Source of the DNA: Pseudoxanthomonas sp. 3HH-4
GTDB lineage: Bacteria; Pseudomonadota; Gammaproteobacteria; Xanthomonadales; Xanthomonadaceae
DNA: 64,000 nucleotides
Reading direction: 5' to 3'
Assembly (NCBI RefSeq): GCF_006716465.1
Contig: NZ_VFPB01000001.1
Coordinates: 530,983-594,982 of the forward strand
The position numbers and the translations under genes were made by a program. Positions 39,118-47,978 of the stretch are shown here, piece by piece; the stretch's first letter is position 1; the number at the start of each line of letters is the position of its first letter. Below the pieces are notes generated by a model. It saw only the letters and a program-made list of their open reading frames with translations. It ran no database searches and was not told the DNA's origin.

Positions 39118-40368
39118 TCACCAGGCGCTCGGTGGATCGGCCACTGGTTGAGGTGAGGCAGGCATGTCCGGCATCTGCATCGGCCCGTGGCGCCGTGGGC
39201 GGCCTTCTTCGCCGCTGAGCCTGTCCGTGGACGCCAGGTCTTGGTTCGGACTGAGCTTGGAGTCGAACGTAGGGGCTCGTTGCAGCAGCCGCGCATAGAC
39301 GGCCTCGGTGTGATCGACGAAGGTTCCGATTCCGAATTCGGCGACCGCGTGATCGCGGGCAGCCTTGCCGCGGCGCAGGACATCTCCGCGGTCGTTCAGC
39401 ATGTCGCGCAGCGCCTCCGCCATCGCGGCGTATCCATGCACCGGCACGATCCAGCCATCGGCGCCGGGGCGGATGTTCTCAGGCAGGCCGGCGTAGTCGG
39501 TCACCATGACGGGCTTGCCCATCGCCATCATCTCGCGGCAGGCGAAGGAGATCGTTTCGATGTCGTGGGACAGCACGAAGCCGGCATCCAGGCGGGCGAT
39601 CATCGGACGGACGTCGTCCAGAAGGCCGGGGAAATGGAAGCGGTCCTGCAACCCAGCTCGCGCAAGCTCCTGCCGCTGGGCCGCAGATGGCGGGTGGCCG
39701 GCAATGACGACCTGGACGCGGTCGCGCTCGTCCGGCGTCAGCAACGCCAGTGCCGCTACCAGGTCGGTCCATCCCTTGTAGTCCGCCGTTCCGGCGTTGC
39801 TGCCGATCCAAAGCTGTCGCGCATCCGAGCGGTCGGGCGCTTCGGCCGGTGAATAGAAAGCGGTGTCGACGCCGTTGTAGACGGTTTCCGGTTGGCAGCG
39901 ACGATAGGGGGTGTGGCCCAGCTGGCGGCGCACGAATTCGCACACCGCGATCACCTTGTCCGTCCCGAAGCGCGCACGCCACGCATGTTGCAGGCCGCGC
40001 ATCGGCTTGGTGTTGTGCTTCGTCAGCACGACCAGGGGGCGGGGCTGCAGGCTCCTCAGGGCCGCGATCACGAGGCGGTGATCGGCCGACCCGTTCACGT
40101 GCACGATATCGAAGCGGTGTTCCCGCAGGTATGCGTGCAGGCGTGCGCAGGCCCGGCTGCGGGCGGGCAGCGTACGCAGTCCGTTGGGATAGGGTTGTGC
40201 GAAGGCGTGGAGACCCGGGATCGCCCGGACTTCACGCAACAGCCGGCTGTCCTCCGGCGCGGCGACGTGCACTTCGTGCCGCACCGACAACCCGCGCGCG
40301 AGTTCGCGGATGTACGTGGTGTGTCCCCCGCCACTGCCGCTGTGGAAATTGGTGTACAGGAGTTTCAT
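39118..40368 (-). CDS. Glycosyltransferase family 4 (1)
   Basis: 416 residues with GT-B fold features: the glycine-rich start MKLLYTNFHSGSGGGHTTY for acceptor binding, a central YNGVDTAFYSP typical of GT4 enzymes, and the sugar-nucleotide segment FVLSHDIETISFACREMMAMGKPVMVTDYAGLPE (in parts) with the E-x7-E spacing. The C-terminal 45 residues are Pro/Ser rich and probably disordered. It overlaps the upstream GT4 gene by four bases (ATGA) and converges on the O-antigen-ligase-like gene with a gap of about 103 bases. Linkage and sugar are unknown; a role in LPS core or capsule is inferred from context. Confidence 0.85.
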   Translation of the reverse strand: MKLLYTNFHSGSGGGHTTYIRELARGLSVRHEVHVAAPEDSRLLREVRAIPGLHAFAQPYPNGLRTLPARSRACARLHAYLREHRFDIVHVNGSADHRLVIAALRSLQPRPLVVLTKHNTKPMRGLQHAWRARFGTDKVIAVCEFVRRQLGHTPYRRCQPETVYNGVDTAFYSPAEAPDRSDARQLWIGSNAGTADYKGWTDLVAALALLTPDERDRVQVVIAGHPPSAAQRQELARAGLQDRFHFPGLLDDVRPMIARLDAGFVLSHDIETISFACREMMAMGKPVMVTDYAGLPENIRPGADGWIVPVHGYAAMAEALRDMLNDRGDVLRRGKAARDHAVAEFGIGTFVDHTEAVYARLLQRAPTFDSKLSPNQDLASTDRLSGEEGRPRRHGPMQMPDMPASPQPVADPPSAW

Positions 40369-41669
40369 GCGGCCGTCGGGGTGGCGGGAGCGGAAAGCGG
40401 GGCCGGCCAGTGATCACGCCTGTGCGCATGGGGGCTGGGAACGACTTCCGTCAGTGTATCTCCACGCAGGCAGTGGTCCAATGCGGTCAGCTGCCCTTCG
40501 TTCCAGCGCTGCGCGTCGGCAAAGGCCGCCAGGCCAAGCAATCGGCGCAAGCCCGCGTCCTTCGACAGGCGGATGATGTGGTCCGCGAAAGCCTCGTGGT
40601 CGTGATCGGGCACCACCAGGAGGCCATTGCGGAATTCGGCCCCCAAGCCACGCGCCCCGGTGGCCGTGGAGATCGTGGGCACGCCGGCCCCCATCGCGTC
40701 CAGGAGTTTGATGTTGATGCCGGTCCCCGCGACCGTCGGATTGACCGACAACGGGGTACGGGTGAAGGCGAGGCGCAGGTTGTCGACGAAGCCGAGCTTC
40801 TCCACGTTGGGGAGATCGGGTGCCCAGTTGCAGATCGAGCCGGCCAGTCTGAGTTTGAAGTCCGGGATCGCACTCAGCACGCGTGGCAGCACGTGTTCCA
40901 GGAACTGCCGCAGCGAGATCTGGTTCGACAGCATATTGGTGCCGACATAGAGCGCGGCATGGTCGGCGCTGTGGTCGGGCACGGGCTGGTCCAAGCCGAT
41001 GAAATGGCTGACGACAGCGATCTCGGGATTGCGTTCGCCCGCTCCGTGCAGCGCCAGTTGCTGTCGGAAACGCTCGGCTTCCTGCGCCTGGATGGCGATC
41101 ACCGCATCGGCGCGGCGCAACCCACGGTTCTCATCCCGGGGCGTGAGAGAAACCCAGTATCCTTTCCGGAAGCCACGGGCCACGAAGGGTCGATGCCGGT
41201 CGGCAAAAGCGTCGTGGGTGTCCAGCAACTTGCGCGTCGAGGCAGGAAAAGCGTCAAACGCGCGGGAGTTGAAGGCGTATTCGACGACGACGGCATCGAA
41301 CCTGCGATCCATGGCCCGCAGCTGATGGGTCCATGCGTCGCGCCAGTTTTCGTCGAGCCGGGAATAGTGGCTGTGGTCGTACCCGAGCCCACGCAGGACC
41401 TTCCGCCAGCGACGCCGCAGCTTGCCGCGCAGCCAGAAGGCGGCACGCGCCCATCGTGGGCCATTGTCGAGAGGTACGTAGTGCTGTTCCCCGAAAAAGG
41501 CGACGTGCGACGCGATATCCGGCTTCTGCGTGTCCAGCTTGGACGCGACATGTACGAACGTCAGTTCGTGACCCAGCGCCCTGATCGCCTTGCACAGTTG
41601 CAGGATGCGCACGCTGTGCCCGGCTTTCGCCGGAAAGACCGGTGTCATCGAAACCAGCGCGACCTTCAT
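40365..41669 (-). CDS. Glycosyltransferase family 4 (2)
   Basis: 434 residues from the ATG at 41669 (MKVALVSMTPVFPAKAGHSVR). Later open frame upstream is non-coding. GT-B features: KAGHSVRILQLCKAIRALGHELTFVHV at the N-terminus, DTHDAFADRHRPF in the middle, and the nucleotide-sugar site VNPTVAGTGINIKLLDAMGAGVPTISTATGARGL (in parts). Members of this type are common in xanthomonad surface-polysaccharide loci. The stop overlaps the downstream GT4 start, so the pair forms an operon. Acceptor and donor are unknown. Confidence 0.85.
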   Translation of the reverse strand: MKVALVSMTPVFPAKAGHSVRILQLCKAIRALGHELTFVHVASKLDTQKPDIASHVAFFGEQHYVPLDNGPRWARAAFWLRGKLRRRWRKVLRGLGYDHSHYSRLDENWRDAWTHQLRAMDRRFDAVVVEYAFNSRAFDAFPASTRKLLDTHDAFADRHRPFVARGFRKGYWVSLTPRDENRGLRRADAVIAIQAQEAERFRQQLALHGAGERNPEIAVVSHFIGLDQPVPDHSADHAALYVGTNMLSNQISLRQFLEHVLPRVLSAIPDFKLRLAGSICNWAPDLPNVEKLGFVDNLRLAFTRTPLSVNPTVAGTGINIKLLDAMGAGVPTISTATGARGLGAEFRNGLLVVPDHDHEAFADHIIRLSKDAGLRRLLGLAAFADAQRWNEGQLTALDHCLRGDTLTEVVPSPHAHRRDHWPAPLSAPATPTAA

Positions 41670-42163
41670 GGGGCGTATGGTCGAGCCGAGTAGGAGAGAG
41701 AAGGCATCGCAGGCGGATCCTGCGCCACGCATCTCGGGATGCCGCGTCGATGAAGGGACAATCATCCGTGGTGGGCCGGGGTCTGTGGACGGACGCGATC
41801 CGGGAATAAGGGTGGTGCCCTTATCCGAATCCGCCGCTGGGGGAGCGCCAATTCTCCGGACCTTGGGTGGCGGCGCCAGCCGCCGCCTGCCGGCAAGACA
41901 GCGGCCAGTCAGATTGGGACGCCCCAACCTGAATGGAACAGAGCGCGAGGCGAAAAGCAGGGTCGTAGTGTTGCTGAAGGGCTGGGCAAGGCAGACCAGC
42001 CGCATGCGGTTTCAGCCAGCGACGCAGTGGACCCGTGGACCCGGGCCCCCGTGCCAGGACACTTCATCGCCGTCCGCCACGGCGACGTGCCGGTGCTTGG
42101 CGATGCACATGCAAGCGCAGGCGGGGCGATGCTGGATAGCCCAAGAACAGCTAAGCTCATGGC
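41670..42163. other. Intergenic region between divergent glycosyltransferase genes
   Basis: About 494 bases with no supported gene. It has a hairpin ATAAGGG-TGGTG-CCCTTAT at 41806-41824 (7-bp perfect stem) and a GGCGGC/GCCGCC palindrome near 41871-41887. No clean sigma-70 promoter is visible for either side. TAAGCT at 42152-42157 could be a poor -10 for the GT2 gene. Open frames here are shadows or too poor to support. Confidence 0.5.
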
Positions 42164-42979
42164 ATGTCTTTTTTGCCCGTCTCCCTCGTCGTCATCACCC
42201 AAAACGAGGCGGTGAACATCGCCCGCTGCCTGGACAGCGTGCCGTTCGCGGCGGACAAGCTGGTGGTGGACAGCGGCAGCACCGACGACACCGTCGCCAT
42301 CGCCCAGGCCCACGGCGCGCGCGTCGTGCATCAGGACTGGCTCGGATTCGGCCCCCAGCGCAACTTCGCCAGCACCCAGGCGGTCCACGACTGGATCCTG
42401 GTGCTGGATGCGGACGAGTTCCTGTCGGAAGAGCTTGGCGCGCTACTCGAACGCGAGTTGCCCGCACTTCTGGCGTCCCCCAAGGCTGGCGCTTGGCTTC
42501 GCCGCCGCACCTGGCTGATGGGGGCGCCGATGCGCTGGTACCGGCCCATGGTCGGCGAGAGGATGGCGCGGTTTTACCACCGCGGACGGGCGCGCTGGAC
42601 TGATGCGCGCGTACACGAATCGCTGCGCTTCGACGGCGACACCGTCGAGTTCAAGGCACCCTTCAACCACGCCGATAACCCCAGCCTGGTGCACAAACAG
42701 CTGAAGGTGCTCCGCTACAGCGAATTGAAGGCGCTGGATTGGCGCGACAAGCGCCGGCCGGTGCGGATGTGGCTGACCCCGCTGGTCTACCTATCCAGCT
42801 TCATCAAGGATTACCTGCTGCGACTGGCCTTCCTGGATGGCTGGCGCGGTTTCATCATCGCCCAGACCGCAGCGGGTTATGCCGTCTACAAACGCATGCG
42901 CTACTACGAGATGCAGCACAATCCTGCCTCCATCGAGGCCGCGCACCGCAAGCTCGCACGACATCAACTGGAACACTGA
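42164..42979 (+). CDS. Glycosyltransferase family 2, LPS-core type (WaaE-like)
   Basis: 271 residues. The GT-A start VSLVVITQNEAVNIARCLDSV, the VVDSGSTDDTVAIAQ segment and the DxD-type metal site VLDADEFLS are clear. Downstream, LRRRTWLMGAPMRWYRP, ARVHESLRFDG and the C-terminal YLSSFIKDYLLRLAFLDGWRGFIIA are typical of the WaaE/LpcC-like core beta-1,4-glucosyltransferase group. The ATG is the third possible Met of a short run (42157, 42164) and begins MSFLPVSLV. The stop overlaps the next start (TGATG). Confidence 0.87.
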   Translation: MSFLPVSLVVITQNEAVNIARCLDSVPFAADKLVVDSGSTDDTVAIAQAHGARVVHQDWLGFGPQRNFASTQAVHDWILVLDADEFLSEELGALLERELPALLASPKAGAWLRRRTWLMGAPMRWYRPMVGERMARFYHRGRARWTDARVHESLRFDGDTVEFKAPFNHADNPSLVHKQLKVLRYSELKALDWRDKRRPVRMWLTPLVYLSSFIKDYLLRLAFLDGWRGFIIAQTAAGYAVYKRMRYYEMQHNPASIEAAHRKLARHQLEH

Positions 42980-44007
42980 TGGCAACGCACTATCTTCTCT
43001 ATGGTTCGGAGCGCTATGCGCTCGCCATCCTGCGGCCATTGCAGGATGCCATCCGTGCTCGCGGCGGTGAGGCCGCCTGGTTCTTTGATGGCCCAGGGGC
43101 GGAGGACCTGCGTCCGGACGAGAAGCTGCTGACCACTACCGCGGAAGTCAGGCGCTGGAATGCCATCGCCGTGATCACCGGCAGCAACGCGGTGCCGCAC
43201 TTCTTCCCCGGCGTGAAGGTGGAAACCTTCCACGGCTTCGATGCGGGGAAGCCCCGGCATATCTACATCCGCGGGTTCTTCGACCTCTATTGCACCACGG
43301 GGCCGAACGACACGCGCGCATTCACGGACATCGCCGAGCGCGTCGGCCACTTCAAGGTGGTCGAGACGGGCTGGCCGAAGATCGACCCCTTCATGAAGGA
43401 TATCGCCGGGGCGCTGCCGCCGGTTCGCGATCCGCCGGTCATCCTGTACCACTCCACATTCTCCCCATCGTGGAGTGCCGCGGAGACGCTGTACGAAGAA
43501 GTGAAACGCCTGTCGCGCACCGGGGAGTGGCGCTGGATCGTCACCTTCCATCCGAAGATGAATCCGGACACCGTGGCGAAGTTCCGCGCGCTGGAGAACG
43601 AACACCTGCGCTTCGCCGACGACGACAACATCCTGGACCTGTTCCCGCAGGTGGACATGATGTGTTCGGATACATCGTCGGCGCTCAACGAGTTCCTGCT
43701 CACGCATAAGCCGGTGGTGACGTACAAGAACCGCAGGCCGGGCCCGCAACTGATCGACATCGACGATGCGGCCCAGTTCGAGCCGGCCATCCGCCGCGCG
43801 CTGTCCCGGCCGCCGGAGCTTATGCAGGCCATCGTCGATTACGCCGACAGCATCCATCCATACCGCGACGGCCGATCGAGCGAGCGCGTGCTGGAGGCCA
43901 TCGACGCGTTCATCGCGGCAGGGGCACGCAACCTGCGGCCCAAGCCCATGAACCTGTGGCGCAAGCTCAAGATCCGCAAGCGCATCGGCTATTGGGGGCC
44001 GGCCTGA
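42979..44007 (+). CDS. CDP-glycerol:glycerophosphotransferase-like protein (PF04464)
   Basis: 342 residues. The pattern fits PF04464: GPNDTRAFTDIAE and ETGWPKIDPF, ILYHSTFSPSWSAAETLY, VTFHPKMNP, then DDDNILDLFPQVDMMCSDTSSALNEFLLTHKPVV (in parts) with the conserved D-S/T-S-S. In Gram-positives these enzymes build teichoic acids; in Gram-negatives close relatives act on LPS core or surface glycans. The ATG uses the upstream gene's stop (TGATG), so the GT2 and this enzyme are made together. The actual donor (CDP-glycerol or another) is unknown. Confidence 0.83.
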   Translation: MATHYLLYGSERYALAILRPLQDAIRARGGEAAWFFDGPGAEDLRPDEKLLTTTAEVRRWNAIAVITGSNAVPHFFPGVKVETFHGFDAGKPRHIYIRGFFDLYCTTGPNDTRAFTDIAERVGHFKVVETGWPKIDPFMKDIAGALPPVRDPPVILYHSTFSPSWSAAETLYEEVKRLSRTGEWRWIVTFHPKMNPDTVAKFRALENEHLRFADDDNILDLFPQVDMMCSDTSSALNEFLLTHKPVVTYKNRRPGPQLIDIDDAAQFEPAIRRALSRPPELMQAIVDYADSIHPYRDGRSSERVLEAIDAFIAAGARNLRPKPMNLWRKLKIRKRIGYWGPA

Positions 44008-44063
44008 GGACCGCGACCGGCTGTCATCTGGCCGGGCGAGAATCGGACGGGTGAAGGGGTGCC

Positions 44064-44879
44064 ATGAAGATCACCGTCATTGCCAGTACGTACAACGCGG
44101 AGGAATGGCTGGAGAAGGTGCTGCACGGCTACCGGTTCCAGACATGGCGCGACTTTGAGCTGATCGTCGCAGACGATGGTTCGCGCGCGAGTACCCGCGA
44201 GATGGTGGAACGGCTGGCGGCCGATTATCCGGTGCCGTTACGGCATGTCTGGCACGAAGATGCGGGTTACCGGCGACAGGAGATCCTGAATCGCGCGATC
44301 CTGGATGCGTCGCACGACTACATACTTTTCACCGACGGCGACTGCATTCCGCGCCGCGATTTCGTTGGCGTCCATGCCGCGCTGGCGGAGCCGGGGCGCT
44401 TCCTGTCCGGGGGCTACTGCAAGCTGAGCATGAAGGCGAGCAAGGCGATCACGCTGGATGACATCCGCGATGGTCGATGCTTCCAGCTCGACTGGCTGCG
44501 CGCGCTGGATCGCGTGGGATTCTCGCCTGCGCTCAAGCTGGGCGCGGGTGCGCGGACCGGCCCCCTGCTGGATGCCATCACCACCACGCGCGCGACCTTC
44601 AACAACTGCAACTCTTCCGCATGGAAGCAGGACCTGCTGGCGATCAACGGTTACGACGAACGGATGAAGTACGGCGGCCCCGATCGCGAACTTGGCGAGC
44701 GTCTGGAGAACCATGGGGTGCGTGGCAAGCAGATCCGGCATCGTGCGGTTTGCGTGCATCTCGATCACGCGCGTGGTTACAAGACATCCGAATCGCTCCA
44801 GCGCAACCTCGCCATCCGCGCGCAGACCCGCGCACGGCGCATAACCTGGACGCCCTACGGCATCGACAAGACGGGCTGA
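44064..44879 (+). CDS. Glycosyltransferase family 2
   Basis: 271 residues. MKITVIASTYNAEEWLEKVL at the start, LIVADDGSRASTREMVE, then LFTDGDCIPRRDFVGVH with the DxD-type motif (DGD). The C-terminal half carries FNNCNSSAWKQDLLAINGYDERMKYGGPDRELGERL in parts, the N-G-(Y/F)-D-E segment common to GT2 enzymes with a second domain. It follows the PF04464 gene by 56 bases and probably belongs to the same unit. Its last 25 bases overlap the end of the convergent GT9 gene. Confidence 0.87.
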   Translation: MKITVIASTYNAEEWLEKVLHGYRFQTWRDFELIVADDGSRASTREMVERLAADYPVPLRHVWHEDAGYRRQEILNRAILDASHDYILFTDGDCIPRRDFVGVHAALAEPGRFLSGGYCKLSMKASKAITLDDIRDGRCFQLDWLRALDRVGFSPALKLGAGARTGPLLDAITTTRATFNNCNSSAWKQDLLAINGYDERMKYGGPDRELGERLENHGVRGKQIRHRAVCVHLDHARGYKTSESLQRNLAIRAQTRARRITWTPYGIDKTG

Positions 44880-45955
44880 TCGCGCGCGGGCAGTGCGCGC
44901 CAAGCGTGGACCACGTCGGCGACCTGGATATCCGCGACACGGCTTGCGCTGCCATGCTCTCCGCCAAGAACCTGGATCGCGCCGGGGCCGATGGGGCGCC
45001 ATTTCGCCGGTGAGGCTGCGCCGAACATCACGACGAGCGGGCAGGCGAGCGCAGCAGCGGCGTGCGCGGGACCGGTATCCACCGAGACCATGCTGTGGGC
45101 CCGCTCCATCAGCGCGAGCAGGCGCGGGACAGGCAGTTCACGTGCGGCATTGAGCATCTGGGGGGAGCGTTGGGTGGCGGCATGTATGTCGTCCAGCACG
45201 CCGTGCTCGGCCGGCGATCCGCACAGTACGATCCGGGCGTCGGGAAGGTCGGTCCAGATCGCCTTCGCCAGTTCGGCCCATGCCGTCGCCGGCCAATGCT
45301 TGGCATTGCTCGCCGCGCCCAGCCGGCCGCGCTTGTGGGTGCGCTTGTTGCCTGGCTGGAACAGGATGCACGGCGAGTTTCCGATCCCGTGTGCCGACTT
45401 CCATTGCAGGACCTCGGCACGATCCGCCGGAGCCACGACAAGCCGGGGCAGGCGGAAGGTTTCGGCATGCACATCGCCGGCGCACGGGTACCGGTGCGCC
45501 GGATCGCGCTGGCCCAGCCGCAACCAGCGGTCTGGCCAGAGTCGCGGAACGCCGTCGTGCTCGTCGTCCTCGCGCACGCGCTGGACCCGGTCTTCCTGGT
45601 ACAACCGGGCACGTCGAAGCAGGCGCAGCGTAGGGGTGTCGGTGTCGCATACGTAGACGGGCCCGCGCCCGCGCCTTCGCAGCCAGGCGACCGTCGTCCA
45701 TTGACTCGGGCAGAGCAGGTAAGGCGTATTGCGGCTGCGGACCGTCCACACCGTGCCCACTTCGGGCAGCGGCTCGAGCAGTGCGTGCGTCCAGGGTCCT
45801 GCGCCCAGGACATCGATCCGGCGGCCATACCGCGCATGCAGCAGACGGATGAGCGTGGTGAGCATCACGATGTCGCCGAACGCCCCGCATCGCACCACCA
45901 GGGGCGCTGCGCCCGCTGCAGCGGCACCGGCCCGCTTGTGCGCGGCCACATTCAC
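44855..45955 (-). CDS. Glycosyltransferase family 9 (heptosyltransferase-like)
   Basis: 366 residues from a GTG at 45955 that overlaps the YdbT-type stop (GTGA). The GT9 start is LVVRCGAFGDIVMLTTLIRLL; the donor-site half has ILFQPGNKRTHKRGRL, KHWPATAWAELAKAI, IVLCGSPAEHGVL, MLNAARELPVPRLLALMERAHSMVSVDTGPAHAAAALACPLVVMFG (in parts) with the family's D-T-G-P-x-H motif. Relatives add heptose or another sugar to the LPS inner core. The very long in-frame ORF around it is a shadow of the PH-domain gene. Confidence 0.87.
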   Translation of the reverse strand: MNVAAHKRAGAAAAGAAPLVVRCGAFGDIVMLTTLIRLLHARYGRRIDVLGAGPWTHALLEPLPEVGTVWTVRSRNTPYLLCPSQWTTVAWLRRRGRGPVYVCDTDTPTLRLLRRARLYQEDRVQRVREDDEHDGVPRLWPDRWLRLGQRDPAHRYPCAGDVHAETFRLPRLVVAPADRAEVLQWKSAHGIGNSPCILFQPGNKRTHKRGRLGAASNAKHWPATAWAELAKAIWTDLPDARIVLCGSPAEHGVLDDIHAATQRSPQMLNAARELPVPRLLALMERAHSMVSVDTGPAHAAAALACPLVVMFGAASPAKWRPIGPGAIQVLGGEHGSASRVADIQVADVVHAWRALPARDQPVLSMP

Positions 45956-47484
45956 CAGCGCAGGCGCCGCGTTGCCAGCGTGTTGCGTAAGCGGTCGTAG
46001 ACCGTGACCGCGTCTGCGTCGCGCACGAAGCGCAGGCACAGCGGTGCGGCGACCCCATTGGCGCCCGCTGTATCCAGCCAGAGCGTGGCGGTACCGCAGG
46101 CGTGGTCGAGGGGCGAGCGCGACAGGCGCAATGCCTGCAGTTTGTCGATCTCGGCAAAGCGCCAGTAGCGTGACCACCAGCCACTGCGCACCGCCACGAC
46201 GTGATTGTCCAAGGCCCAGCCCATGCGCTGCGCCTGCCGGTGTGCGGCGTACGCGGCGAAGGCGAACCACACGAGCCCCAGCCAGGCCCAATGGCCGACG
46301 TGCCACGCTGCGAGCGCGGTGACCGGTACCACCAGGGCCAGCGACGGCAGCAACAAGCGCCAGCGTGCGGAATCTTGGACGGGTTGCCAGTCCTCGCGTG
46401 GCCATTGCACATGCGGCAGCAGGTGCTGTATGAGCGAATCGCACGCGTCTGGCGACGCGACGGGGGCCACGTCCTTCAGCGCGCGCGTGTCCTGTTGGCC
46501 TGCCTTCTCGGCGACGGCGGTATCGATGCGCAGCGAGCGGCGGCGGAACACCCGGTGCAGCACGCCCTCGTGGATGGTCCATGCTTGGATGCGCCGTCGC
46601 GCGACGCTGGTGCGCAGGCGTGCAAGCAGGCCGCGTTCCACCATCAGTCGGCGTGCATCTTCGGTCAGCCGGAAGCCGTGGAACTGCAGCAGTGCCAGCA
46701 CGACGGACAAGGCCCGGACCAGGCCCAGCGTGAGGATGACGAGCGCGACGACGCTGGCCGCGCCCGCCAGCCAGCCCAGATGGAGTTGCTCGGCATAGCC
46801 GTAAGCCTGTTTCGCACCCTGGCGGAAGAACTGTTCGATCATCTTCTCCGGCAGGATCTGCCACGCGGCACCGAAGCCCGCAGCGACCACGATCATGCCG
46901 CGGTTGGAGATCAGGCCAAGCTTGATGACTTCCCGAGTCGAGAGCGACAGCAGCGTGGTGTCGGCCGGGTGTGCTGCGCCCGTGGCACCCGGCGCCTCGT
47001 GGGCGGCCGTGCCATGCGCCTGGTGCCGCACCAGGTTTTCCAGGGCCAGCGCGTCGTTTAGACCGAGGACCCGCATCTGCGCTTCGGGCTTCTGGCCTCC
47101 CGCGGATTCGAGTCGCACTTCCGCAACGCCGAACATGCGATGCAGCAGCGACTGGTGGACCACCACGTTGTGGATACGCGAGAACGGAATCTCCCGTCGT
47201 GAGCGGTGCAGCAGGCCTTCGCGCACCGTCAGGCCATCGCGCCCGATCGTGTAGCGGTAAGTGAAGTACTGCAGGATTGCCAGCACCACCAGCACGGCGA
47301 TGCCGATGATGGGTGCGAGCGACGCCCAGAGGTCGCCATCGCCACTGCTCTTGCGGGCACCGAACACCACCAGCGCGACCAGCGGAAAGATAAGCTGCTT
47401 GAGTTGTTGCAGCAGCACGAACAGCCATGACCAGGGGTGCAGACGGCGTTCGTCGGGAGCATCGGTTTGCACGGCACCATCCAT
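45952..47484 (-). CDS. PH-domain membrane protein, YdbT type
   Basis: 510 residues from the ATG at 47484 (MDGAVQTDAPDERR), which uses the upstream gene's stop (TGATG). Multiple bPH2 (PF03703) units alternate with membrane segments: TYRYTIGRDGLTVREGLLHRSRREIPFSRIHNVVVHQSLLHRMFGVAEVRLESAGG in parts for the first, FRLTEDARRLMVERGLLARLRTSVARRRIQAWTIHEGVLHRVF for the second. Four or so paired helices lie between. This is the YdbT partner of the YdbS/YdbT pair. Function in any bacterium is unsettled (a link to membrane stress has been suggested). Coupled to the GT9 gene by GTGA. Confidence 0.88.
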   Translation of the reverse strand: MDGAVQTDAPDERRLHPWSWLFVLLQQLKQLIFPLVALVVFGARKSSGDGDLWASLAPIIGIAVLVVLAILQYFTYRYTIGRDGLTVREGLLHRSRREIPFSRIHNVVVHQSLLHRMFGVAEVRLESAGGQKPEAQMRVLGLNDALALENLVRHQAHGTAAHEAPGATGAAHPADTTLLSLSTREVIKLGLISNRGMIVVAAGFGAAWQILPEKMIEQFFRQGAKQAYGYAEQLHLGWLAGAASVVALVILTLGLVRALSVVLALLQFHGFRLTEDARRLMVERGLLARLRTSVARRRIQAWTIHEGVLHRVFRRRSLRIDTAVAEKAGQQDTRALKDVAPVASPDACDSLIQHLLPHVQWPREDWQPVQDSARWRLLLPSLALVVPVTALAAWHVGHWAWLGLVWFAFAAYAAHRQAQRMGWALDNHVVAVRSGWWSRYWRFAEIDKLQALRLSRSPLDHACGTATLWLDTAGANGVAAPLCLRFVRDADAVTVYDRLRNTLATRRLRW

Positions 47485-47978
47485 CACAGCGCGTCGTCGT
47501 GGTCGACCTGTGTGGCAAGGCGTTCGCGCAGGCGTTCCGCGTCCTCTGCATCCAGCCCCGACACGGAAACCGCCGCCATCCGCGTGCCTGCGGTATGCAC
47601 CACCAGGGTCGACAGGCGTGCACTGCGTTCGAGCGGTCCACGCTTGAGATCCAGGTGCTGCACGCGTGAAATGGGCACGTGGGTCTCGCTCTGCCACCAG
47701 TTACCGCGACGCAACGCGAAACCCTGGTCATCCAGGCGCCAGCGGGTGCGACGATGACGCTTGACCGCGACCCACGCGCCGATCGCCGCGCCGGCCAGCG
47801 CCGCTGCCGGAACGGCGAGCCAGGGCGACACGACGTCGGTGGCCCGGGAGATGAAGAAAGCAGGGATCGCCAGCGGGAACATCAGGGCAGCACCGCCCAG
47901 CGCGGCCAGCCAGGCGCCACGGGGCGGCAGTGATTGCCACTCTGGCGTACCCGCAGCGGATTCAGGCTCCATATGCAT
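47484..47978 (-). CDS. PH-domain membrane protein, YdbS type
   Basis: 164 residues from the ATG at 47978, which overlaps the Sel1-gene stop (TGATG). A GTG one codon earlier is also in frame. Two membrane segments (AWLAALGGAALMFPLAIPAFFIS and WLAVPAAALAGAAIGAWVAV) are followed by one bPH2 unit (TRWRLDDQGFALRRGNWWQSETHVPISRVQHLDLKRGPLERSARLSTLVVHTAG, in parts). It always travels with the YdbT-type gene; here the start-stop overlaps indicate one operon with the Sel1 gene upstream and GT9 downstream. Confidence 0.88.
   Translation of the reverse strand: MHMEPESAAGTPEWQSLPPRGAWLAALGGAALMFPLAIPAFFISRATDVVSPWLAVPAAALAGAAIGAWVAVKRHRRTRWRLDDQGFALRRGNWWQSETHVPISRVQHLDLKRGPLERSARLSTLVVHTAGTRMAAVSVSGLDAEDAERLRERLATQVDHDDAL

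Noticed and set aside
41690-42160. A missing small gene between the divergent glycosyltransferases
   Set aside because: Open frames there lack ribosome sites and recognisable domains, and change composition within a few dozen codons.
45956-47731. In-frame extension upstream of the GT9 gene
   Set aside because: Shadow of the YdbT-type gene; the GT9 motif LVVRCGAFGDIV follows the GTG at 45955.
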